Assembly: GCA_964544655.1 (NCBI GenBank)
Contig: CAZJCM010000005.1
Coordinates: 1-64,000 of the forward strand
Direction: 5' to 3'
DNA: 64,000 nt
Source of the DNA: HyVt-443 sp964544655
GTDB taxonomy: Bacteria > Pseudomonadota > Gammaproteobacteria > Chromatiales > Chromatiaceae
Below the pieces are notes generated by a model. The model worked only from the letters and a program-made list of their open reading frames with translations, did no database searches and was not told the origin of the DNA. Of this stretch, positions 51,311 through 58,556 are shown piece after piece. The first letter of the stretch is position 1, and each line of letters opens with the position of its first letter. Made by a program: the position numbers and the translations under genes.

Positions 51311-53209
51311 ATGCTCAGATTCGACCATCTCACCCTGCGCCGCGGCAATAAGCTCCTGTTCGCCGACGCCAGCCTCAACATCCACCCCGGTCAGCGGGTG
51401 GGCATCACCGGCGCCAACGGGACCGGCAAGTCCAGTCTGTTCGCCCTGATCCTGGACCGTCTCCACGCCGACGAAGGCGGCTTCGACCTGCCCAAGGACT
51501 GGGTCATCGCCCATCTGGCCCAGGAGACACCTTCAGATCCCCGCGCCGCCATCGAGTATGTACTGGACGGCGATTCTGAACTGCGCCGGATCGAGCAGGC
51601 GCTGACCGAAGCGGAAGCCGCCCATCAGGGTGAACGGGTGGCCGAACTGCACGCCCGGCTGGATGCCATCGACGGTTACAGCGCACGTGCCCGGGCGGCA
51701 CGGCTGATCCATGGGCTGGGGTTCCGCGCCGGAGAGGAGACACAGCCGGTGGCCCATTTCTCCGGCGGCTGGCGCATGCGCCTCAACCTGGCCCGGGCCC
51801 TGATGTGCCGATCCGATCTGCTGCTGCTGGACGAGCCCACCAACCACCTGGACCTGGACGCGGTGATCTGGCTCGAAGGGTGGCTGCGCAGCTATCCGGG
51901 CACTCTGCTGCTGATCTCCCACGACCGGGACTTCCTGGATGCGGTATGCAACCACATCGCCCATATCGAACAGGAACGCCTGACCCTCTATTCAGGCAAC
52001 TATTCCGCTTTCGAACGCATCCGTGCCGAGCGGCTGGCCAACCAGCAGTCCGCCTACGAACGGCAGCAGCGGGAGATCAGCCATATCCGCAGTTATGTGG
52101 AGCGCTTCCGCGCCAAGGCGACCAAGGCCCGCCAGGCCCAGAGCCGGCTGAAGGCCCTGGAACGGATGGAGCTGATCGCACCGGCCCATGTGGACTCACC
52201 TTTCCACTTCGCCTTCAAGCCGCCGGAAAAGAATCCCAACCCCCTGTTGCGCCTGGTCCAGGCCGCCACCGGCTACGGCGAGACTCCTATCCTCAGCGAC
52301 ATCACGCTCAGCCTGTCGCCAGGTGACCGCATCGGCCTGCTCGGCCCCAACGGCGCGGGCAAATCGACCCTGATCAAGCTGATCGCCGGCGAACTGGCAC
52401 CCCTGGCCGGTAAGCGGGAGACGGCGCAGGAGTTGAACATTGGTTATTTCGCCCAGCATCAGCTGGATCAGCTGCGCATGGAGCAAACCCCGCTGCAGCA
52501 CCTGAAACGGCTCGACCCGCGAGCCAGGGAACAGCAGTTGCGGGACTACATCGGCGGTTTCGGCTTTTCCGGCGCACGGGCAGACAGCCCGGTGGCCCCC
52601 TTCTCCGGCGGGGAGAAGGCGCGCCTGGTGCTGGCCCTGCTGGTCTATCAGCGCCCCAACCTGCTGTTGCTTGACGAGCCCACCAACCACCTGGATCTGG
52701 AGATGCGCTTCAGCCTGAGCCAGGCCTTGCAGGCGTTCGAGGGCGCCATGGTGATCGTCTCCCACGACCGCCATCTGCTGCGCACCACCACCGATCAACT
52801 GCTGCTGGTCGACGATGGCCGGCTGGACGAGTTCAAGGATGAGCTGGACGCCTATCCACGCTGGCTGGCGGAACGACAGCGCAAGCAGACCGCGGACAAC
52901 GGTACCGAAACCGCCGCAAACCCGGCCCATAGCGCGGAGGCGCGCAAATCCCGGAAACGGCAACAGGCCCAACGACGGCAGCAACTGCAACCCCTGCGCA
53001 ACAGGGTGCGTAAGCTGGAGCAGACGATGGCGAAGTTGAGCGACCGCCAACAGGAATTGGAACAGGCCCTGGCGGACACAGGACTCTACACCGATGCACG
53101 CAAGGCCGAACTGCGCCAATTGCTGGAGGAGAAGGCGCAGATCGACCGCAAACTGACCAGCGCTGAAGAGCAGTGGCTGGAGGCCAGCGAGACCCTGGAG
53201 CAGGCATGA
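51311..53209 (+). CDS. yheS: ABC-F family ATPase, YheS type
   Basis: A 632-residue cytoplasmic protein with two ABC domains and no membrane segment. Walker A motifs are TGANGTGKSS and GPNGAGKST; signatures are FSGGWRMRLNLARAL and FSGGEKARLVLAL; both Walker B sites are followed by EPTNHLDL. The linker AKATKARQAQSRLKALERMELIAPAHVD closely resembles E. coli YheS, which acts on the ribosome at nascent-chain arrest. A C-terminal coiled coil (about residues 535-630) is present. Start MLRFDHL at 51311; the earlier frame has no family match. Confidence 0.93.
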   Translation: MLRFDHLTLRRGNKLLFADASLNIHPGQRVGITGANGTGKSSLFALILDRLHADEGGFDLPKDWVIAHLAQETPSDPRAAIEYVLDGDSELRRIEQALTEAEAAHQGERVAELHARLDAIDGYSARARAARLIHGLGFRAGEETQPVAHFSGGWRMRLNLARALMCRSDLLLLDEPTNHLDLDAVIWLEGWLRSYPGTLLLISHDRDFLDAVCNHIAHIEQERLTLYSGNYSAFERIRAERLANQQSAYERQQREISHIRSYVERFRAKATKARQAQSRLKALERMELIAPAHVDSPFHFAFKPPEKNPNPLLRLVQAATGYGETPILSDITLSLSPGDRIGLLGPNGAGKSTLIKLIAGELAPLAGKRETAQELNIGYFAQHQLDQLRMEQTPLQHLKRLDPRAREQQLRDYIGGFGFSGARADSPVAPFSGGEKARLVLALLVYQRPNLLLLDEPTNHLDLEMRFSLSQALQAFEGAMVIVSHDRHLLRTTTDQLLLVDDGRLDEFKDELDAYPRWLAERQRKQTADNGTETAANPAHSAEARKSRKRQQAQRRQQLQPLRNRVRKLEQTMAKLSDRQQELEQALADTGLYTDARKAELRQLLEEKAQIDRKLTSAEEQWLEASETLEQA

Positions 53210-53421
53210 CCACGACCGTTGCAGCTGCAATCGGCCTCCTTGCGGTGTTGACGCTGCTGGCCATATATCGCCAGCATGTGGAAAAAAAGAGAAAGCGGGC
53301 CACCACGAAGCGGAACGGTATCTGCGCCACTTGCGGCAACCTGGGCAGCGCAGAGATCTGCCAAACCTGCAAAGGCTCGGGGGATCACTGGCAGCCCCGT
53401 GTGCCGTCCGACCCCTCTTAG
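53206..53421 (+). CDS. Small membrane-anchored zinc-ribbon protein
   Basis: A 71-residue protein: one N-terminal transmembrane helix (TVAAAIGLLAVLTLLAIY), a basic stretch (KKRKRATTKR), then a CATCGN..ICQTCKG pair of CxxC motifs suited to binding one zinc. The ATG overlaps the yheS stop (ATGA), implying translational coupling. I know no function; a membrane-proximal zinc ribbon next to a ribosome-acting ABC-F is notable. Confidence 0.7.
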   Translation: MTTTVAAAIGLLAVLTLLAIYRQHVEKKRKRATTKRNGICATCGNLGSAEICQTCKGSGDHWQPRVPSDPS

Positions 53422-53652
53422 AACCATCCCTGGCTGCAGTCACCCTGTCAGGGAGCAACAGCCCCATTCCTGACCGAGACAGAGAACAGACACCATACCC
53501 TCATCCCCCCGGAGCTGATCCGGCCTCTCATGATGATTGTTTTTTACTATCGACCATTTCGTAACAATCAATTAGATTAATGTTTAGAACGAGTCTAGTA
53601 TTCCTCTCAAGCCATCACGGCAACACGCAACAACACAACGAGAGGAAACGAC

Positions 53653-54126
53653 ATGAGCAACGAGAATTCAGTCACCATCAAAAATCTTGAAGCGGCCCTG
53701 GCCGGAGAGTCCATGGCCAACATCAAATACCTCTACTTCGCCAAGGTCTGCCGCGCCATGGGAGACGAAGAGACCGCCAAGGTATTCGAGGAGACGGCAA
53801 AACAGGAAGTGCAGCACGCCTTCGGCCACATGGATCTGCTGTTTCCCAAACAGGAACTCGATCCCGCCAAGTGCCTGCAGTTCGCCATCGAGGGAGAGAC
53901 CCACGAATACACCGAGATGTACCCGAGCTTCCGCCACATGGCCGAGCAAGAGGGACATGATTCAGCGGTGCGTGAATTCGATCAGCAGATCGACGAGTCG
54001 AAAGAGCATGCAGAACAGTTCATCGCCACGCTGGAAAAAGCGGCCAAGCGTTTCGCCGCCCTGACCAAGGTGGAAGAACGCCACGCCAACCGTTATCGCG
54101 AGGCCCTGGCACAGGTCAAAGGCTGA
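53653..54126 (+). CDS. rbr: Rubrerythrin (short, no rubredoxin domain)
   Basis: A 157-residue ferritin-like diiron protein that reduces peroxide. Diiron ligands are visible as GESMANIKYLYF, EETAKQEVQHA, EGETHEYTEMY and KVEERHANRY. The C-terminal rubredoxin domain of classical rubrerythrin is missing; instead a free rubredoxin gene follows. GAGAGGAAACG precedes the ATG. It is first in rbr-rubredoxin-reductase. Confidence 0.92.
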   Translation: MSNENSVTIKNLEAALAGESMANIKYLYFAKVCRAMGDEETAKVFEETAKQEVQHAFGHMDLLFPKQELDPAKCLQFAIEGETHEYTEMYPSFRHMAEQEGHDSAVREFDQQIDESKEHAEQFIATLEKAAKRFAALTKVEERHANRYREALAQVKG

Positions 54127-54199
54127 ATTTCACGCGACTTCGGATAACCGGCCAGCAGGGGCCGATCATCCAACAAATCAATCACTGGAGAGACAAACA

Positions 54200-54364
54200 A
54201 TGAATCAATGGCAATGTATCGTATGCGGTTTCATCTACGACGAAGAGAAGGGCTTGCCTGAGGACGGCATCGCCCCGGGCACCAAGTGGGAGGAGATCCC
54301 GGAAGATTGGGAGTGCCCGGATTGCGGTGTGGCCAAGGCCGATTTCGAGATGGTTCAGATCTGA
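54200..54364 (+). CDS. Rubredoxin
   Basis: A 54-residue protein with the two iron-binding loops CIVCG and CPDCG, and the aromatic core W(E)CP typical of rubredoxins (starts MNQWQCIVCGFIYDEEKG). GGAGAG lies 7 nt upstream. It transfers electrons, here probably from the downstream reductase to the upstream rubrerythrin. Confidence 0.95.
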   Translation: MNQWQCIVCGFIYDEEKGLPEDGIAPGTKWEEIPEDWECPDCGVAKADFEMVQI

Positions 54365-54390
54365 CAACCGTAGACGGGAGCAAACAACCC

Positions 54391-55533
54391 ATGGCATCGA
54401 TCGTCATACTCGGTACCGGCCTGGCCGGCTATACACTGGCACGGGAGATCCGCAAGCTGGATCAGGTGTCGAACCTGACCCTGATCACGGCGGACGATGG
54501 GGATGCCTATCCTAAACCGATGCTCTCCACCGCCCTGGCGCAGCACAAATCTCCGGACCAGCTGATCAATGCCGATGCGGAAACCATGTCCCGGCAGTTG
54601 CAGGCGCGGATCCTCACCCGCACCTTTGTCACTGCCGTGGATACGGCTAGACGCAAGGTCGTTTTCGAGGGAGGCAGTCTGACCTACGACAAACTGATCT
54701 TCGCCCTGGGCGCCCATCCAATCCGTCCCCCAATGGCGGGGGACGCGGCGGATGAGGTGCTTTCAGTCAACGATCTGGGGGATTACCGGGTACTGCGCCA
54801 GCGGCTGGAGCAGGCCCGGGATGTGGTCATCATCGGCCCGGGGCTGATCGGCTGTGAGTTCGCCAACGATCTGATCGGCAGCGGCCGCAAGGTCGCCCTG
54901 ATCGGTCCCGACCCTCACCCGATCAGCACCCTGATACCGGAGGCCGCCGGCAAGGCGCTGCAGTCATCCATGGCGGCGGCCGGCGCGGAATGGCACCTGG
55001 GCGTGACCGCAACGAGCGTCTCCCATCATGGTGATGGCCAGCGAATCGAACTGTCGGACGGCACTGCGTTGGTGGCGGATCTGGTGCTCTCGGCCATCGG
55101 CCTGCGCCCAGCCACCGAACTGGCTGCCCAAAGCGGCCTCGATACCGCCCGCGGCATCGTCACCGACCGGTATCTGGAGTGCAGTGTTCCCGGGATCTAT
55201 GCATTGGGCGATTGCGCTGAGATTGCCGGCCTCAATCTACCGTTCGTGCAGCCGATCATGCTCGGCGCCCGGGCACTGGCGAAGACCCTGAGCGGCACCC
55301 CCACCGAAGTCGACTATCCGGCGATGCCGGTGGTGATCAAGACCCCGCTGCATCCTATAGTGACCGCACCGCCCGCCCGCGGCGCCGCGGGAGACTGGCA
55401 CATTCAAACAGCGGATGACGGCATCAAGGCGCTGTTCGAATCACCCGAAGGGGCGTTGCTGGGATTCACCCTGACCGGGGCGGCAACAGCGGAGAAACAG
55501 GTCTTGAGCAAAAGAGTTCCTCCGCTGCTATAG
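54391..55533 (+). CDS. Rubredoxin-NAD(P) reductase
   Basis: A 380-residue flavoprotein oxidoreductase. FAD motif GTGLAGYTLARE at the N-terminus, the second nucleotide motif IIGPGLIGCEFANDL near residue 150, and the FAD-contact ALGDCAEIAGLNLPFVQPIMLGA. It would pass NAD(P)H electrons to rubredoxin. MASIV is the start; GGGAG lies 10 nt upstream. Confidence 0.9.
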   Translation: MASIVILGTGLAGYTLAREIRKLDQVSNLTLITADDGDAYPKPMLSTALAQHKSPDQLINADAETMSRQLQARILTRTFVTAVDTARRKVVFEGGSLTYDKLIFALGAHPIRPPMAGDAADEVLSVNDLGDYRVLRQRLEQARDVVIIGPGLIGCEFANDLIGSGRKVALIGPDPHPISTLIPEAAGKALQSSMAAAGAEWHLGVTATSVSHHGDGQRIELSDGTALVADLVLSAIGLRPATELAAQSGLDTARGIVTDRYLECSVPGIYALGDCAEIAGLNLPFVQPIMLGARALAKTLSGTPTEVDYPAMPVVIKTPLHPIVTAPPARGAAGDWHIQTADDGIKALFESPEGALLGFTLTGAATAEKQVLSKRVPPLL

Positions 55534-55586
55534 CCGTCGAAGACGTCGCTTTCAGGGATGGTCGACTGCAGGCGCTCCTGCCAGGG

Positions 55587-55718
55587 ATGGCAACCCGGCG
55601 TTCTATATACGCCAAGGATGCGGGTCGCAACCAAGTATATGTCTATGAGGACCTTGTCGCAGCCGGGAAGCTGAAAGACAACAGCCAGGAGCAAATAGGC
55701 AGCATCGACCTGTTTTAG
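55587..55718 (+). pseudogene. Remnant of a GGDEF-domain C-terminus
   Basis: In one frame, ending in TAG at 55716-55718, the translation reads SIYAKDAGRNQVYVYEDLV then AAGKLKDN, strongly reminiscent of the last helix of GGDEF domains (ALYxAKxxGRNxV). Nothing upstream in frame resembles the rest of the domain, which would lie in the reductase gene. This suggests a decayed diguanylate cyclase. The 198-bp gap holds nothing else clear. Confidence 0.5.
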
Positions 55719-55731
55719 AACATGGTGGCGA

Positions 55732-56532
55732 TCACTCAAGGATCTCCACCGCCATTCCCCGCGTCAACTCCCCAACACCGTCATGGATCAGGTTCTGTCC
55801 AAAGTAGACCTTGTTGCCCTGGCGCCGATAATCATTGAAGGTGCGCAGCGGTTCAACCCCCTTGTCTGCGGTTTCCGGATCGATGGTGGTGATAACACAA
55901 CGGGAGCAGGGCTTCACCACGCGGAACTCGATCTCTCCGATGCGTATCCGGCGCCAGCCATCCTCGGCATACGGGGCGCAGCCGCGCACCACCAGATTCG
56001 GGCGAAAACGCTGCATCGGCAGCGGCGTCTCCAGGCGGCGATTGAGATCGTCCAGGGAGGCCTCGGAAATGAGCAGCAGGGGAAAACCGTCGGAAAAGGC
56101 CACCTGGTCACCAGCATGGCCGAACGCCGGATCCACCGGGCGCACCGTTGCCTCCGGCATATAGACCATCCGGCAGGGGTGGTCGAGAAAGCGGCTGAGC
56201 CACTGGTCTGCCTCATCTCCCGCCAGCCGGGCACGGCAGCGATCCTCCCATACCAGCACCTCGGTTTCTGTGCCATCCCCTGATTCCAGCGGCAGTTCCA
56301 GATCCGGCATCCCCGGTGCGCACAAACGCAGCCCCCCCGGAATCAGCCGGGTACAGATCAGGGCCATGCGCGGGATCCTGCGCTGGGAAAGGAAATCACC
56401 GTTCTGATCGATCAACATCCAGTGCCGGTCATAACGCAACCCGCGCCGATCCAGCGGCACCCGATCCAGAGAGATCCCTCTCAGGGATTTGACGGGGTAG
56501 AAATGAAGACCACTCAGGGAAATCTCACTCAT
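55732..56532 (-). CDS. MOSC-domain protein (YcbX-like)
   Basis: A 266-residue protein with an N-terminal MOSC_N beta barrel (LSGLHFYPVKSLRGISLD) and a MOSC domain. The molybdenum-ligand cysteine is in VVKPCSRCVITTIDPETADKG. YcbX proteins reduce N-hydroxylated compounds with molybdenum cofactor, needing a flavin partner. The C-terminal ferredoxin domain of E. coli YcbX is absent. I chose MSEISLSG at 56532; the longer frame has no family match. Confidence 0.88.
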   Translation of the reverse strand: MSEISLSGLHFYPVKSLRGISLDRVPLDRRGLRYDRHWMLIDQNGDFLSQRRIPRMALICTRLIPGGLRLCAPGMPDLELPLESGDGTETEVLVWEDRCRARLAGDEADQWLSRFLDHPCRMVYMPEATVRPVDPAFGHAGDQVAFSDGFPLLLISEASLDDLNRRLETPLPMQRFRPNLVVRGCAPYAEDGWRRIRIGEIEFRVVKPCSRCVITTIDPETADKGVEPLRTFNDYRRQGNKVYFGQNLIHDGVGELTRGMAVEILE

Positions 56533-56702
56533 CGGGCCGCACCATAGGAAATCCGAAACCCGGATTCTCGGCCATCCCCATGCCGCTGGCAAATTCAGCA
56601 TCGATACGAGCGTGATCGGGTTCACAAAAAACACCCTAACCCACCCTTCACCCACGGCCCATCCTGCCGATTACAGAATGACCAATCAATCCCACATTTA
56701 TG

Positions 56703-56731
56703 GGTTAAAACCGGTAGAGTAGAATTATAAT
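56703..56731 (+). promoter_or_regulatory. Possible pilU promoter
   Basis: A perfect TATAAT (56726-56731) occurs 70 bp before the pilU start; the -35 region (GGTTAA at 56703-56708 with a 17-nt spacer) is weak. The rest of the 56533-56801 intergenic stretch shows nothing. Confidence 0.4.
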
Positions 56732-56801
56732 TACTGGTGATCCGGCTCAGGCATGCATGCCCGGGCTGAATCGACGATGAGACCCAATCCAACGAGGCAA
56801 C

Positions 56802-57914
56802 ATGGAAATCGTCCCCTACTTGAAACTGATGGTGCAAAAAAACGGTTCCGACCTCTTCTTCAGCACCGGTGCCCCGCCCAATCTGAAAGCGGAAGGGCGC
56901 ACCATGCCCATTGGCGACACTCCAATGGCGCCAGGCATGGTGCGAAAACTGGCCTACTCGATCATGAGCGACGATCAAATCTCTGAATTCGAGCGCACCA
57001 TGGAAGGGAACCTGGCCATCTCCATCCAGGGCCTCGGCCGGTTCCGGGTCAATGTATTCCGCCAGCGGGGTGACGCCGCGATGGTGATCCGTTACATCAA
57101 GGGGGTGATCCCGTCCATCGATGAGCTGCAGCTGCCGGAAACGCTCAAAGGGCTGATCATGGAATCCCGCGGCCTGATCCTGGTGGTGGGCTCCACCGGC
57201 TCAGGCAAGTCCACCACCCTCGCCTCGATGATCGATCACCGCAACCAGAACGCCACCGGCCATATCCTGACCATCGAGGATCCGGTGGAATTCCTGCATA
57301 CCCACAAGAAGTCGGTGGTGGACCAGCGCGAGGTGGGACTGGACACCCTCTCCTACGAAGTGGCGCTGAAAAACGCCATGCGCGAAGCGCCAGACGTGAT
57401 CCTGATCGGCGAGATCCGTGACCGTCAGACCATGCAACACGCCATCGCCTATGCCGAGACCGGCCATCTCTGCCTCTCCACCCTGCATGCGAACAATGCC
57501 AACCAGGCGCTCGACCGGATCATAAATTTCTTTCCGGACAGCGCCCATCACCAACTCTACATGGATCTGTCACTGAATCTGAAGGCGGTGATCTCCCAGC
57601 GCCTGGTCAAGAGCAAGGATGGCAAGCGAGTGCCGGCGGTGGAGATCATGCTCCTCTCCACCTTCGTCGCCGAGCTGATTCAGAAAGGGGACATCCACAC
57701 GGTCAAGGAGGCGATGGAGCAGGGCAACGAGCGCGGCATGCAGACCTTCGACCAGGCCCTCTACAAGCTCTACAAGGCGGGCAAGATCACCCAGGAGGAG
57801 GCACTGCGCAACGCCGATTCACGCAATAACCTGGCGCTGCGAATCCGCCTGGACGAGAGCGGCAACGTCAGCACGCCCAAGGGGATGGAGATCCACCAAG
57901 AGGAGTTTTTCTGA
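56802..57914 (+). CDS. pilU: Type IV pilus retraction-associated ATPase PilU
   Basis: A 370-residue PilT/PilU-family secretion ATPase. Walker A GSTGSGKST, the Asp box TIEDPVEFLH, Walker B DVILIGEIRD and the His box STLHANNANQA. Length and the C-terminal extension KGMEIHQEEFF (longer than PilT) indicate PilU, which assists PilT in pilus retraction and twitching motility. pilT is not adjacent. GAGG is 5 nt upstream of the ATG. Confidence 0.9.
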   Translation: MEIVPYLKLMVQKNGSDLFFSTGAPPNLKAEGRTMPIGDTPMAPGMVRKLAYSIMSDDQISEFERTMEGNLAISIQGLGRFRVNVFRQRGDAAMVIRYIKGVIPSIDELQLPETLKGLIMESRGLILVVGSTGSGKSTTLASMIDHRNQNATGHILTIEDPVEFLHTHKKSVVDQREVGLDTLSYEVALKNAMREAPDVILIGEIRDRQTMQHAIAYAETGHLCLSTLHANNANQALDRIINFFPDSAHHQLYMDLSLNLKAVISQRLVKSKDGKRVPAVEIMLLSTFVAELIQKGDIHTVKEAMEQGNERGMQTFDQALYKLYKAGKITQEEALRNADSRNNLALRIRLDESGNVSTPKGMEIHQEEFF

Positions 57915-58009
57915 ACCTCCTCGAACCATGCCTGGCAGAACAACCAGTGGTTTTCCGGCCAGGAGAGAGATCGTGCCACGAAGGCGGTGGACCGGGGACG
58001 GCTCGCCGC

Positions 58010-58032
58010 GGACGCCGTGAACCCATCCTTGG
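58010..58032. repeat. Second copy of 23-bp extragenic motif
   Basis: GGACGCCGTGAACCCATCC then TTGG matches the complement of 43160-43182 at 21 of 23 positions. It lies in the 212-bp gap after pilU, in a GC-rich stretch with several short inverted repeats. Confidence 0.55.
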
Positions 58033-58126
58033 AGGCTGCACGGTGCCATCCTTGCCGGGGAGAACCCGGCAGGCCATCCCCGGCCCACAGCCATCCGCCA
58101 TCAGCCAGACACATTGACCGTCCACC

Positions 58127-58471
58127 ATGACCGAAGCCGGCTTCCCAAATATCCACAGCGCCGATGAATTCACCCAATGCCTGCATGACACCCCGGCGCT
58201 GGCGGCCTGGTTCAGCGGTCCCGATTGCCGGGTCTGCCACGATCTGGCGCCCAAGGTGGCAGCGCTGCTGGCGGACAAGTTCCCGCTGATCCAGCGTATT
58301 GCCATCCCCTGCGACGCCTTTCCCGCCGTGGCGGCCGGACAGCAGGTGTTCACCATCCCCACCCTGCTGCTCTTCTTCGACGGCCGCGAAACCCTGCGCC
58401 TGTCGAGAAACCTCTCCCTGCGAGACCTATCCGATCGGTTGGAGCGGATCTACGGCCTGTTTTTCCCCTGA
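58127..58471 (+). CDS. Thioredoxin-like protein
   Basis: A 114-residue protein with a thioredoxin fold: a CRVC redox motif (GPDCRVCHDLAP), the cis-Pro as FTIPTLLLFFDG, and a C-terminal helix. The CxxC dipeptide RV differs from the CGPC of thioredoxin A. No signal peptide. It starts 212 bp after pilU and 86 bp before glgP; a specific partner is unknown. Confidence 0.82.
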   Translation: MTEAGFPNIHSADEFTQCLHDTPALAAWFSGPDCRVCHDLAPKVAALLADKFPLIQRIAIPCDAFPAVAAGQQVFTIPTLLLFFDGRETLRLSRNLSLRDLSDRLERIYGLFFP

Positions 58472-58556
58472 CCGGCCGATATAATGGAAGCAAGGCCCAT
58501 CTCACTGCAGGCAGGCCGGATGCAAGCCATTTGGACAATAACTCCTGAGCGCCTCT

